Shown here: positions 17,607-26,819 of the stretch, piece after piece
Numbering within the stretch: the first letter of the stretch is position 1
How the letters are laid out: each line of letters opens with the position of its first letter
Assembly: GCA_030765645.1 (NCBI GenBank)
Contig: JAVCCE010000058.1
Location: forward strand, 21,034 to 85,033
Length of the DNA stretch: 64,000 nt
Origin: Candidatus Hinthialibacter antarcticus
Lineage (GTDB): Bacteria > Hinthialibacterota > Hinthialibacteria > Hinthialibacterales > Hinthialibacteraceae
Direction of reading: 5' to 3'
Notes under the pieces: generated by a model
The model's database searches: none
Told to the model about the DNA's origin: nothing
The model's input: the letters and a program-made list of their open reading frames with translations, nothing else
Made by a program: the position numbers and the translations under genes

Positions 17607-18258
17607 TCCGTTTCCTCCTGCGTAATGTGAAATCAAAGCAATTCAGTTAAACTCGCAGATACACATATATATTGACGCATCTCCATTGAGGTGCGTTGGT
17701 GATTTATTCTCGCATTGAACTCGTCGAATCCAAGAGCATCTGATGCTTAATGCAACGTATTGAATGTCTCACTTAAATCAAAGCAATCAAAATAAAACGT
17801 GTTAGAAATGGGGCTTTTGTCATTCTTATATATACATAGAAACCTTTGAAGTGCAATCAAGAATTAAGATAATCCCCAGTCAAAAAAAAACACTCGCAAG
17901 TCGTTTGTGAGAACAGTGTTAGTTATATAAATCGCGATGTTAGCATATTTGCGCTTTACTGTATACTGATGATCCTTCAAGGATGATACGAACTTTTATT
18001 TCGCGAGGAAGTATAAGTAAGAGCCATCCATTGCTTGATCCCCCCAGGTGTTACAAGTCCAAAAACATTATGATATTTGCCCCCCTTAAAAAAAGGGGGG
18101 TGGCGCCATAGGCGCCGGGGGGATGAGATTGGGTTTTCAACAATAACTAATATGTCATACATAAAAATTGGTAATCATATTTTCGTTTCATCTTGTTTTT
18201 GACGCAGTTTTATAGTCCAATACAACCATAATCCTCATAAAAGAAACGTACGGCATCC
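17607..18258. other. 652-bp intergenic region between divergent transporter operons
   Basis: No coding frame here is convincing. The stretch should contain the promoters of the symporter operon (leftward) and of the sugar symporter-GH2 operon (rightward), and it is A+T-rich near 17640-17960. It also holds a compound hairpin repeat at 18080-18124. I could not assign promoter boxes with confidence. Confidence 0.5.
18080..18124. repeat. C6/G6 compound hairpin repeat, copy 1
   Basis: Two adjacent stems, CCCCCC...GGGGGG (18080-18100) and GGCGCC.ATA.GGCGCC (18102-18116), are followed by GGGGGGAT. A further CCCCCC near 18042 could pair with the last G run. The same architecture recurs at 25481-25526 inside a MITE copy, so this is a second interspersed hairpin family. 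Confidence 0.75.
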
Positions 18259-19791
18259 ATGCAACTGAACACGATTGATATCCTCGTTTTTCTCACATTC
18301 TTCATCATCGTTGTTGGCGTCAGCCTCTTTAAAAGCCGCCACGAAAAAAACAGCGAAGACTATTTTCTCGCAGGCCGCGGCCTCAGCTGGTGGATGATCG
18401 GCATCTCGATTGTCGCCGCCAATCTCTCCACCGAACAATTCGTCGGCATGGCGGGGCAGGGCGCGGGCGGCGTGGGGCTGGCGGTCAGTTCGTGGCAACT
18501 GGTCGGCGCAGTTGGCATCGTTCTGGTCGCGTTTACGTTTTTGCCGCGCTTTCTCCGCAGCGGCATCTACACCATGCCGGAATATTTAGAATACCGCTAC
18601 AACAACACATGCCGCGCGATTATGGCGGTGTATACCGTGGTGGTGTATGTCACGGTGTTGGTTACCGCTGTGTTATATTCGGGCGGGCTGACGCTGGCGA
18701 CGATATTTGATCTTGATCTCACTCTTTCCGTTTGGATTATCGGGATGCTCGCGGTGATGTATTCGGCCTGGGGCGGGCTAAAAGCCGTCGCCTGGGCGGA
18801 CGTTTTTCTCGGCAGCGCCCTCTTATTGGGCGGCTGCGTCACCTTATGGCTTGGATTGCGCGAAGTCGGCGGCCTGGGCCAGTTCATGCAAGACAACGCC
18901 GATAAACTACACATGGTTTGGCCTTCCGACCACCCGGACCTCCCCTGGACGGGCATCGTCGCCGGGATGTGGATACCCACGCTGTATTATTGCGGACTCA
19001 ATCAATTTATCGTACAACGCACCCTTGCCGCCAAGAGCCTCAAAGAAGGCCAGTTGGGCATCGTCTTCGCCGCGTCGTTGTGGTTGCTGGTGCCGTTCGC
19101 GATCGTGGTTCCTGGAATCATCTCGTACCAGTTATACGGCGCTCAACTCGAAACGCCCGACCAAGCCTATCCGATGTTGATTCGCAATCTGGTTCCCGAT
19201 GGTATGCGCGGGCTGATGTTCGCCGCGATTGCGGGCGCGGTGGTCAGTTCGCTGGCGTCGATGTTGAACTCGGCCTCCACCATCTTCACCATGGATTTAT
19301 ACAAACGCTATGTCGGCCCCGACGCAGCCCAAAAAACACTGGTGACGATTGGGCGGGTGATGACGCTCGCTTTTGTGGTGGTGGGCTGTGTGCTCGCGCC
19401 GTATTTGGCTGACCCACGTTTTGAGGGCGTGTTTAATTTTATCCAGGAGTTTCAAGGCTATGTTTCGCCGGGCGTTTTGGCGGCGTTTGTGTTTGGCTTC
19501 GCGGTGAAAAAAGCGCCGCCGCTGGCGGGCGTGACTGCGTTGTTGCTGAGCGCGCCGCTTTATGGATTGCTGCAATGGCAGATCAACGACGTGCATTATC
19601 TCATTCGCATGTGCATCACGTTTTTCGTCGTCATCTTTGTGATGTCGGCAATCACTCTGGCAAATCCGCTGGCTCAGCCGCGCGTTATGCCAGTGAAAGC
19701 CGACTTTGATATGACTTCGTCCGGCCTGGCAAAAGTGCTGAGCGGTTTTGTGATCGCTGCTGTGATTGTGTTCTTTATCGTATTTCGCTAA
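18259..19791 (+). CDS. sodium:solute symporter (SSS family), probable sugar transporter
   Basis: A 510-residue permease with 13 or 14 hydrophobic helices. Motifs typical of SGLT-like SSS transporters are present: EDYFLAGRGLSWWMIGIS, AANLSTEQFVGMAGQG, TMPEYLEYRY, and AAIAGAVVSSLASMLNSAST, which carries the Ser residues that line the conserved Na+ site. Its closest functional analogues import monosaccharides or uronic acids. The downstream GH2 gene begins 27 bp after the stop, so the pair is very likely one operon for releasing and importing a sugar. The ribosome site before the ATG is weak. Confidence 0.92.
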   Translation: MQLNTIDILVFLTFFIIVVGVSLFKSRHEKNSEDYFLAGRGLSWWMIGISIVAANLSTEQFVGMAGQGAGGVGLAVSSWQLVGAVGIVLVAFTFLPRFLRSGIYTMPEYLEYRYNNTCRAIMAVYTVVVYVTVLVTAVLYSGGLTLATIFDLDLTLSVWIIGMLAVMYSAWGGLKAVAWADVFLGSALLLGGCVTLWLGLREVGGLGQFMQDNADKLHMVWPSDHPDLPWTGIVAGMWIPTLYYCGLNQFIVQRTLAAKSLKEGQLGIVFAASLWLLVPFAIVVPGIISYQLYGAQLETPDQAYPMLIRNLVPDGMRGLMFAAIAGAVVSSLASMLNSASTIFTMDLYKRYVGPDAAQKTLVTIGRVMTLAFVVVGCVLAPYLADPRFEGVFNFIQEFQGYVSPGVLAAFVFGFAVKKAPPLAGVTALLLSAPLYGLLQWQINDVHYLIRMCITFFVVIFVMSAITLANPLAQPRVMPVKADFDMTSSGLAKVLSGFVIAAVIVFFIVFR

Positions 19792-19818
19792 TCCGGTTTG
19801 ACAATCAGGAGAATGACT

Positions 19819-22593
19819 ATGAAGCGCTTCATTACTAGCCTGCTCATACTATGCACCGTATCTCTCGCTTACGCATCGAATGAAATTGATCTTGCAGGGC
19901 GTTGGCGTTTTCAACTCGATCCTGAAAATATTGGAACCAGCAGCCAGAATTGGCAACTTCAAACGCTCACGCAAAGCGTTCGCTTGCCGGGTTCGCTGCA
20001 AGAACAAGGCTACGGCGAGGCGCCGCGCAAGGATTCAAACTGGACAACGGGAATCGGTCTCAAGTTGCTCGACGATTCGCGCTTTGCTGAGTATGTCGAA
20101 GCTGACGAGTTTCAAAGCCCATTTTGGCTGACGCCCGAACGCCTCTATGTGGGCGCCGCGTGGTATCAGCGCGATATCCAGACGCCAAAGAATTGGGACG
20201 GCAAACGCATCGTTCTTTTTTTAGAGCGCCCACATTGGCAAACCAGCGTCTGGATTGACGGCAAAGGCGCGGGATCGCAAGACAGCCTGGGCGTTCCCCA
20301 TGAATACGACATTACCGAATTCATCATCCCTGGAAAAAAACAGCAGCTCACCATCCGCGTCGATAACGGCTATGTGGTTCCGGTGGGTAAAGATGCGCAT
20401 AGCATTTCTGACCAGACCCAATCAAACTGGAACGGCCTCGCAGGCGCAATCAAACTTATCGCCGGCCCGCGCATTTGGTTTGATGATGTTCAAATTTACC
20501 CTGACCTCGACCGCAACCAGATTGATGTTCAAATTAAACTCGGCAACGCCACCGGGCAATCAGGCCAGGGCGAACTCTCACTCTCAACGAAGAACGCAAC
20601 CGCTCGCTCGCATCCCGTCAAATGGAACGCCGAAAACGGCGCCGTCAATCTCACATATAACATGGGGGACGACTGGCAGGCGTGGAGCGAATATAGCCCT
20701 GTCCTCAATACATTGCATCTTTCTCTCAAGCAGAACGGCGCGGCGCTGGCGCAACGCGACGTGCAATTCGGGATGCGTGAATTGGGCATCAAGGGCAAGC
20801 AGTTCACCATCAATGGCACCCCGATTTTTATTCGCGGAACCTTGGAATGCGCCATCTTTCCTGAACACGGCTATCCGCCAACGGAGGTAAAAGAATGGAA
20901 GCGTTTGATTGGCATCGCCAAGTCGCACGGCTTGAACCATTTTCGCTTTCATTCGTGGTGCCCTCCCCAGGCGGCGTTTCAAGCGGCGGATGAAGAGGGC
21001 TTTTACATTCAGGCCGAAGGCTCTTGTTGGGCGTCGTTCGGCGATGGTACGGAACTAGACGAATGGATTTATCTCGAATGCGACCGCATGTTGAAAACCT
21101 ACGGCAACCATCCCTCGTTTTTATTTATGTCGCCCAGCAACGAACCCGGCGGAAAAAACCGCGATGCGTTTTTGGGCAAGTTGGTGAATTACCTCAAACA
21201 AAAAGACCCGCGCCGCTATTTCGCCGCCGGGGCGGGCTGGCCCAATATCCCTGAGAACCAATACAGCATTCAATACGCGACCCGATTGCAAAATTGGAAG
21301 ACGCTCAAATTCGATCAACCGCCGCAAACCTGGGACGACTATCGCGACTATGTGAACGACCTTCCTATCCCCACCATTGGTCACGAAATCGGGCAGTGGT
21401 GCGTATACCCTGACCTCAGCGAAGCGGGCCAATACAAGGGCGTATTAAAGGCGAAAAATATTGAGGTGTTTCGCGATAAATTACAAAAAGCGGGCATGTT
21501 GCATCTAGCGGACGATTTCTTGATGGCGTCGGGCAAGTTCCACACGCTGCTTTACAAACAAGAGATCGAGGCCGCGCTGCGTACGCCGGGCTATGCGGGC
21601 TTTCAGTTGCTCGACCTGCATGATTTCCCCGGGCAGGGCACAGCTCCCGTCGGGGTATTGAATGCGCTCTGGAACGAGAAGGGCTATGTGAGCGGCGATG
21701 AGTATAGCCGCTTCTGTAACGATGTGGTCCCGCTGGCGCGTATGAAAAAACGCATCTTCACCAACGATGAATATTTTAACGCGGCAATCGACGCCGCCAA
21801 TTATCGCGATAGCGACTTGAGCGATATTAACGTCCACTATGAACTCGTCAGCGAGTCGGGGCAGTCTATCTTTGACGGCGAGCGCCTCGCGCCGCAAATC
21901 TCCGCTGGCGGATTAACCCGCCTCGCAGAAATCGCCTGCCCGCTCGATCAAATTCATCAAGCCGAAAAATTAACCCTTACCATTTCGTTTGAGGGGACGC
22001 CCTACAAAAACTCATGGGAAATTTGGGTGTATCCAAAAGATGTTGCCGTCGATCCCAAAGGCGTCGTGTTGACCCAAGACTGGCGCGAAGCGCTTGCGGA
22101 ACTGCAATCCGGCGGCAACGTGGTGCTGGTTCCCAAAAGCGATGAAGTCGCTAGCAATACGTTAGGCCGCTTCCGTCCCATTTTTTGGAACCGCATTACT
22201 TTCCCTCAACAAAAAGAACACACAGTCGGGTCATTGATCCGTAACCACCACCCGGCGTTGGAGGGCTTCCCTACAGACGCCTATAACAATTGGCAGTGGC
22301 AAGACCTGCTCGATTCGTCGAAGCCGATTATTTTAGATTCGCTGCCCGAACCATACTTCCCCATTATGCAACCGATTGACGATTGGAATGATTGCCAAAA
22401 ACTGGGCGTGTTGTTCGAGGCCAAAGTTGCGAAGGGAAACCTGTTGGTTTGTTCGATGGATGTCGTGAATGATCTCGAAAGCCGCGTGGTTGCGCGGCAG
22501 TTGCGTTCGAGCCTGCTTCACTATGCTGCGGGCAAGAAGTTTAGCCCGGAATTTGAACTGGCGGAGGAAACGGTTCGCAGCCTGTTTCAGTAA
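19819..22593 (+). CDS. secreted glycoside hydrolase family 2 protein
   Basis: A 924-residue enzyme starting at the ATG after AGGAGA; the signal peptide ends SLAYA. The N-terminal sugar-binding jelly roll has LAGRWRFQLDP and GSLQEQGYG, with WYQRDIQTP near 115. The Ig-like domain leads to a TIM barrel beginning FTINGTPIFIRGTLE. The predicted acid/base Glu is in SPSNEPGG near residue 437, and the predicted nucleophile is Glu in GHEIGQW near 522. Substrate preference (beta-galactoside, -mannoside, -glucuronide or other) cannot be read from these motifs. Its operon partner is a sugar symporter. The C-terminal approximately 130 residues resemble a non-catalytic glutamine-amidotransferase-like or beta domain. 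Confidence 0.92.
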   Translation: MKRFITSLLILCTVSLAYASNEIDLAGRWRFQLDPENIGTSSQNWQLQTLTQSVRLPGSLQEQGYGEAPRKDSNWTTGIGLKLLDDSRFAEYVEADEFQSPFWLTPERLYVGAAWYQRDIQTPKNWDGKRIVLFLERPHWQTSVWIDGKGAGSQDSLGVPHEYDITEFIIPGKKQQLTIRVDNGYVVPVGKDAHSISDQTQSNWNGLAGAIKLIAGPRIWFDDVQIYPDLDRNQIDVQIKLGNATGQSGQGELSLSTKNATARSHPVKWNAENGAVNLTYNMGDDWQAWSEYSPVLNTLHLSLKQNGAALAQRDVQFGMRELGIKGKQFTINGTPIFIRGTLECAIFPEHGYPPTEVKEWKRLIGIAKSHGLNHFRFHSWCPPQAAFQAADEEGFYIQAEGSCWASFGDGTELDEWIYLECDRMLKTYGNHPSFLFMSPSNEPGGKNRDAFLGKLVNYLKQKDPRRYFAAGAGWPNIPENQYSIQYATRLQNWKTLKFDQPPQTWDDYRDYVNDLPIPTIGHEIGQWCVYPDLSEAGQYKGVLKAKNIEVFRDKLQKAGMLHLADDFLMASGKFHTLLYKQEIEAALRTPGYAGFQLLDLHDFPGQGTAPVGVLNALWNEKGYVSGDEYSRFCNDVVPLARMKKRIFTNDEYFNAAIDAANYRDSDLSDINVHYELVSESGQSIFDGERLAPQISAGGLTRLAEIACPLDQIHQAEKLTLTISFEGTPYKNSWEIWVYPKDVAVDPKGVVLTQDWREALAELQSGGNVVLVPKSDEVASNTLGRFRPIFWNRITFPQQKEHTVGSLIRNHHPALEGFPTDAYNNWQWQDLLDSSKPIILDSLPEPYFPIMQPIDDWNDCQKLGVLFEAKVAKGNLLVCSMDVVNDLESRVVARQLRSSLLHYAAGKKFSPEFELAEETVRSLFQ

Positions 22594-22612
22594 GCGGCGA
22601 AAAATTTAAAAT

Positions 22613-22849
22613 AGTTCATCCGGTAAGTGAGTCCCTACATTGACGGATGGACATGATTTAGGTTAAGAAAACCTATTCCTGCATACCAAAAATTGATAAA
22701 CCAAATATAGGCATGGATGCAACTCTGGGAGCGTCTGTGCATAAGGGCCTGAAAGCCCGCACTGAAGCGAGCAGAGTTGTACCCATGCCATACACAGCGA
22801 AATCTCAATTCAATTGATTAAAATAAAGTATCCAATTTACGGAAGAACC
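22613..22849. mobile_element. MITE-like element, complete copy 2
   Basis: A 237-bp copy bounded by AGTTCATCCGG at the left and CGGAAGAACC at the right, flanked by the perfect 8-bp duplication TTTAAAAT at 22605-22612 and 22850-22857. The right duplication contains the stop codon of the response-regulator gene, so the insertion fell exactly at that gene's 3' end without changing the protein. The internal hairpin arms are at 22710-22726 and 22773-22789 (GGCATGG.TRCAACTCT pairing with its complement). It fills the whole gap between the convergent genes. Confidence 0.92.
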
Positions 22850-22850
22850 T

Positions 22851-23645
22851 TTAAAATTGAGATTGGATGGCCCGGTTAAGTTTCTCTTTATACTTTCGGC
22901 CCATGCCCAGTTTTTTGCCGTCGCGTAACACCACGATGTAGTCATGCCCGTCGGGTTGGATTTCTTGAATATGGTCAATGTTGATAATCGCTGACCGGTG
23001 AATGCGCAAAAACGATTGCGGGTCGAGTTTGGCTTCAAGGTTCGTCATGGTTTCACGTAATAGATGCGCCTCATTGTTGGTGTGCACTTCGACATAGTTT
23101 CCCGCCGCTTCGACCCAGTCGATTTCACTGACTTGTAGAAAAAAGATGCGTGACGTCGTCCGAATCGCCAAGCGCGTGATGTGCTTAGGGGTGAGTTGTA
23201 TCTCTTGCATCACTTGCAGCAGCCTGTCTGATTGTGCGCCTTCTTGCTGCTTTTCAATAAAACCAAGAACTCGCTTTAACGCGCTGTTGAAGCGCTTGGG
23301 CGGGTATGGCTTCAATAAATAATCAAACGCGTGTTTTTCAAACGCTTCAATAGCGTATTGGTCATACGCGGTGACGAAAATAACGAAGGGCATCTCCGCC
23401 GCGCCAATGGCGTTAATCACTTCAAGGCCGTCCATCACCGGCATTTGAATGTCTAAAAAAACCAGCGACGGCTTATGTTGCAAAATGGCTTCGGTCGCTT
23501 CCATCCCGTTTGAACATTCCGCCGCGACCTTAACTTCAGGGAACGCTTTGAGCGAAGTGAGAATCGTCCGGCGCGCCAGCGCTTCATCATCAACGATCAG
23601 GGCTTTATAGTGGTTGCCAGAATACTGTGCGGATTGAGTTTTCAT
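22851..23645 (-). CDS. LytTR-family response regulator
   Basis: A 264-residue two-component regulator. The receiver domain (about 14-130) keeps the acidic pocket in IVDDEALAR, the phosphoacceptor Asp in LVFLDIQMP, Thr in FVTAYDQ and Lys in LLKPYPP. The C-terminal LytTR DNA-binding domain (about 160-260) has RIFFLQVSEIDWVEAAGNYVE and FLRIHRSAIINI. It would bind imperfect direct repeats near promoters of target genes. The cognate kinase gene lies 69 bp upstream on the same strand. Targets cannot be read from the window. Its stop codon lies inside the target duplication of the adjoining MITE. Confidence 0.95.
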   Translation of the reverse strand: MKTQSAQYSGNHYKALIVDDEALARRTILTSLKAFPEVKVAAECSNGMEATEAILQHKPSLVFLDIQMPVMDGLEVINAIGAAEMPFVIFVTAYDQYAIEAFEKHAFDYLLKPYPPKRFNSALKRVLGFIEKQQEGAQSDRLLQVMQEIQLTPKHITRLAIRTTSRIFFLQVSEIDWVEAAGNYVEVHTNNEAHLLRETMTNLEAKLDPQSFLRIHRSAIINIDHIQEIQPDGHDYIVVLRDGKKLGMGRKYKEKLNRAIQSQF

Positions 23646-23666
23646 AACGGTGTCTATCGCTGGGCC

Positions 23667-23685
23667 CCTGCCTGCGGCAGGCAGG
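23667..23685. repeat. short perfect palindrome
   Basis: CCTGCCTGCGGCAGGCAGG is a self-complementary sequence between the kinase and regulator genes. A one-base variant occurs at 29812-29830, so it may be another small interspersed palindrome. It could form a weak hairpin in the operon transcript. Confidence 0.6.
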
Positions 23686-23714
23686 CTACGGGCGCGAATA
23701 TTTTTTTCAACGCT

Positions 23715-24887
23715 CTAATGGGCTGGTTCATGGTTGTTTGATGTTTGTATGGGTTCGGTGTGGTAGGGAATCCGAATCATGATTTCCGTTTCGCCGTCTG
23801 CGTTTTTGTTCATTTGAAACGAATGCGATTCGCCATATAAAAATTGCAGGCGCTTTCGGGTGTTCGTCAGCCCGACGCCTTCGCTCGATTGTAATTCATC
23901 CAGCGAGCATGAACCACTGTCTTGAATCACAAACTCAATTTCATCGCCGTTGCGCTGCGCCCGAATACGGATGACGCCCCCGTCTGCTTCTTTTGAAATG
24001 CCGTGCCGGATGGCGTTTTCAACGATGGGCTGCAATAAGAATGTTGGCGTTAGCGCAGAATCTAATTTGGGGTCAATCGCTTTTTCCACCCGAAGCCGGT
24101 CCGAGAAACGAATGGTTTGAATGGCAAGATAATTGTCGAGAAATAAAAACTCATCGCGCAGCGGCGCTTCGTGTTGGTCGTGAGATTTCAGCGTATGCCG
24201 GAACATTTCGCTTAAATTTGTTATCATATTGTCGGCGGCGCTCATGTTGTCTTGCAACTGTTCCGGTTTGACCTGTTCGCGCAGCAGCGACGAGATTGAG
24301 TTGAGCGTGTTAAACAAAAAATGAGGCTGCAATTGCATTTGCAGCGAATTGAGATGGGCCTGCGCCAGCTGCGTCTCTAACTGGCTGGAGTGTATCTCTC
24401 TTTCCCGCAGAACATGGTAATACTGCAACGAAAAAACAAACGCGAGGATGAAGCCAAAAATCATATATTCAATAAACAGCCGGGGCGAAAAAATTGCGCG
24501 GACAACCAACTCTTGGAAGGTGTCAATCCTGCGCCAATCGGTGCGGCCAAGATTGAAAATATATTCGAAAAGCAATGACTTAATCACAACAACGACCGTT
24601 GCGGCAATCAAAATCACAAAGATGCATTTCCCTATTTTTTTTTGAAATGAAAATTGAGTATTGATCAACCAGACCGCAACCGGGACGGTGAGCGCCCAGG
24701 AGTTCCACCCCAAAAAACTAAACCAAAAATCTTGCAATACATTCGGAGTTTTGCCGTAAAAACTATCGCGAAACGCCTCCATCGTTGTGGTGGCGCAGGC
24801 GATCAGCGTGAAAAAAATCACAACAACGATGGTGTTGTACAGAACGCTGTTGCGGGGGCGGTTCATGGGGCTGGTTTCCAAAGTCAT
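23715..24887 (-). CDS. LytS/AlgZ-type sensor histidine kinase
   Basis: A 390-residue inner-membrane kinase. Four hydrophobic helices occupy about residues 14-160, with short loops and no periplasmic domain. The His_kinase block follows with LQMQLQPHFLFNTLNS (phosphoacceptor His near 196). The ATPase region has VENAIRHGI (N box) and GVGLTNTRKRL (G box). The signal may be sensed within the membrane. It phosphorylates the LytTR regulator encoded just downstream, and the two genes are probably cotranscribed. An alternative start MNRPRN lies seven codons in. A Rho-independent-type hairpin sits about 230 bp upstream on the same strand. Confidence 0.93.
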   Translation of the reverse strand: MTLETSPMNRPRNSVLYNTIVVVIFFTLIACATTTMEAFRDSFYGKTPNVLQDFWFSFLGWNSWALTVPVAVWLINTQFSFQKKIGKCIFVILIAATVVVVIKSLLFEYIFNLGRTDWRRIDTFQELVVRAIFSPRLFIEYMIFGFILAFVFSLQYYHVLREREIHSSQLETQLAQAHLNSLQMQLQPHFLFNTLNSISSLLREQVKPEQLQDNMSAADNMITNLSEMFRHTLKSHDQHEAPLRDEFLFLDNYLAIQTIRFSDRLRVEKAIDPKLDSALTPTFLLQPIVENAIRHGISKEADGGVIRIRAQRNGDEIEFVIQDSGSCSLDELQSSEGVGLTNTRKRLQFLYGESHSFQMNKNADGETEIMIRIPYHTEPIQTSNNHEPAH

Positions 24888-25117
24888 GTTCTCGAGTTAA
24901 ATTCCCGTGGTTATTGATAACAACGTAAGACGGACTAAGTGAAAAGCATAGTTGTATGAAATTCATCCGGCTCTGTTATTTTGATAAAATTCAGGGATGA
25001 GTCGCTTGTTTTAGAGGCAAAGCGCATATCCGTTCGTCTTATCTCTGTTGATTGAATAATTATTCATTTATAATTCAGCCAGGTGAAGTAGAATGACTTC
25101 TATTGGCTTTTTTGCAT

Positions 25118-25182
25118 TGAAAAAAACGGCGGAAAGATTGGGAGGTCATATCTTCAATAGATAGTCCTGGGATCTTTCCGCC
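25118..25182 (-). terminator. orphan Rho-independent-type hairpin upstream of the kinase gene
   Basis: Read on the minus strand, 11-base arms GGCGGAAAGAT and ATCTTTCCGCC (25128-25182, about 33-base loop with partial inner pairing) are followed by GTTTTTTTC. No gene precedes it on this strand, so it may end a small RNA or act as a leader attenuator for the kinase operon. The remainder of 24888-25342 shows no coding frame; a weak GTCATT/AATGAC hairpin lies near 25214-25231. Confidence 0.6.
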
Positions 25183-25342
25183 ACACCAACATACCTGAAT
25201 AACAGAGTAGTGCAGTCATTTTTTAATGACCGTAATAATGTGATAAGTGTTTCATTCAAGTGTTTAAACTGCATTATCGTGTGATGAGTTGTTACTCAGC
25301 ATGGCTTCTTCATTTCTTCTATGCTTCAGCCCTGTTATTGTT

Positions 25343-25610
25343 GGTCCATCCGGTAAGTGAGTTCTTGTATTGATGGATGACCATGATTTTGATTCAGAAA
25401 CAGGCTCCGGTATTTCATAAAGTGACAAACCAATCCGGCTTGGGTGCCATTGACTTAAGACTCGTAGCCCAGGCTTTTAGCCCCCCTTATTTAAGGGGGG
25501 ACGGCGCTGAAAGCGCCAGGGGGGATTCGGGCGCAATGAGTTGTACCCATGCCACATACAGCGAAATCTCAATTCAATGTATAAAAAAGTATCCAATTTA
25601 CGGAAAAACC
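25343..25610. mobile_element. MITE-like element, complete copy 3 with nested hairpin
   Basis: A 268-bp copy from GGTCCATCCGG to CGGAAAAACC, flanked by the perfect 8-bp duplication TTATTGTT at 25335-25342 and 25611-25618. Most of the usual internal hairpin has been replaced by the C6/G6 compound hairpin at 25481-25526, but the AGTTGTACCCATGCC arm survives. A further 174 bp without a gene separates it from the AraC-type regulator. Confidence 0.9.
25481..25526. repeat. C6/G6 compound hairpin repeat, copy 2
   Basis: CCCCCC...GGGGGG (25481-25500) and GGCGCT...AGCGCC (25503-25517) are followed by GGGGGGATT. The layout matches 18080-18124. It lies inside a MITE, so it either inserted there or replaced part of the element's hairpin by recombination. 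Confidence 0.75.
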
Positions 25611-25784
25611 TTATTGTTGAAACGCCTCGGTGAATTGCCGGGTTCAGTTTAAAGAGTCGAGCCCTGTCTATCATTTGTAAAATCAATGACTTGAGGAAAG
25701 TTGAGTGATTTAATCTGTTTTTTGAGGTGCATTCGACTATAATTAATACACGATTTTACGATGCAATTTATCTTCAGGGGAAAC

Positions 25785-26819
25785 ATGGGACGAGCAATCC
25801 AGGCCAGCGAAATAGAATCGGCAACATGCCCGGTTATCGACATTGATTTAATCATTAATGCGTCGATGACGCTGCAAAATATGATTCAACTGTTTCGCGA
25901 TTCAACTGGGTTAGACCTGTTTTTGGTTCTCAAAAACCAAGACGATGAATTTGAAGAGCAAGGTCTGCTTCAGGATGTCTGCAAACCGGATTTCTGTAGT
26001 TTAATGCAGCACAGCCCTAAAGGCCACGATCACTGTAAAACCTCACACGAGACGATGTGCCGCCAGTCGGTTTCGGAAAACCGCCCGATGTTAAAATTGT
26101 GCCACTCGGGTCTCGTCACAATTCATTACCCCATTTCGCTCAGCAATGGCGTGACGGGAGACATTCAAACAACATGCGCCATTGAACATGGGGCCCGTGA
26201 ATCGTTTTCAAAACAAGCGCAAGAAATCGCCCATGAATATGGGTTAGAAAAAGACGATGTCGAACAGTCCATTGATGCCATGCGGATTTTATCGAAAAAG
26301 AAAATCCAGAATGTGATGAATTGGCTGGAATTAGTTGTTGATTACCTCTGCGAATCTTCAAATAAAAATTCGCCCGTTCAGCCTGACGAAACGGCGCCGA
26401 CTAAAAGCGAAAACATCATTCAATGCTCGTCTGTTGAATACCAAATCCGAAGCGAAATCGCCCGTACGGTTTCCTTGCCGGTTTGGCGTTCTAACCGCAG
26501 TACCGGGGCAACCGCTGAAGTGATGGAGCTGGTTCAAGACTACGTGTTAACACACTATTCAAAAGACTTGTCCGCCAAAATCATGGCGCAAGCCTTAGGG
26601 TATGACCCCGGTTATTTTTCTAAAAAATTCAAAGAACACACAAGCGATTCATTTGTGAAGTTTGTCGGGCGAATCCGCCTGCAAAAAGCCAAAGAAATGC
26701 TACAGGACCCGTTCATCACGCTGGTTGACGTATCGGAGCGCTGTGGATTCTCAGACCCTGCTTATTTTTCCAATGTCTTCAAGAAAGAATTCGGCGTTTC
26801 TCCCTCCCGACTCCGGTAA
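25785..26819 (+). CDS. AraC-family regulator with PocR ligand-binding domain
   Basis: A 344-residue transcription factor. The ATG at 25785 follows AGGGGAAAC and is preferred to an upstream ATG without a ribosome site. Residues of about 25-190 match PocR domains: the cysteine set in PDFCSLMQHSP, HDHCKTSHETMC and LCHSGL probably binds a metal. These domains sense small molecules such as propanediol. The C-terminal AraC/HTH_18 domain has two helix-turn-helix units (LSAKIMAQALGYDPGYFSKKF and DVSERCGFSDPAYFSNVFKKE) and ends GVSPSRLR. It lies directly upstream of the decaheme cytochrome gene on the same strand and may control it, though a separate promoter in the 243-bp gap is likely. The actual ligand is unknown. 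Confidence 0.92.
   Translation: MGRAIQASEIESATCPVIDIDLIINASMTLQNMIQLFRDSTGLDLFLVLKNQDDEFEEQGLLQDVCKPDFCSLMQHSPKGHDHCKTSHETMCRQSVSENRPMLKLCHSGLVTIHYPISLSNGVTGDIQTTCAIEHGARESFSKQAQEIAHEYGLEKDDVEQSIDAMRILSKKKIQNVMNWLELVVDYLCESSNKNSPVQPDETAPTKSENIIQCSSVEYQIRSEIARTVSLPVWRSNRSTGATAEVMELVQDYVLTHYSKDLSAKIMAQALGYDPGYFSKKFKEHTSDSFVKFVGRIRLQKAKEMLQDPFITLVDVSERCGFSDPAYFSNVFKKEFGVSPSRLR

Noticed and set aside
24955..24975. ATTCATCCGG near 24961 as another MITE end
   Set aside because: Only about ten bases match, with no further similarity or target duplication.
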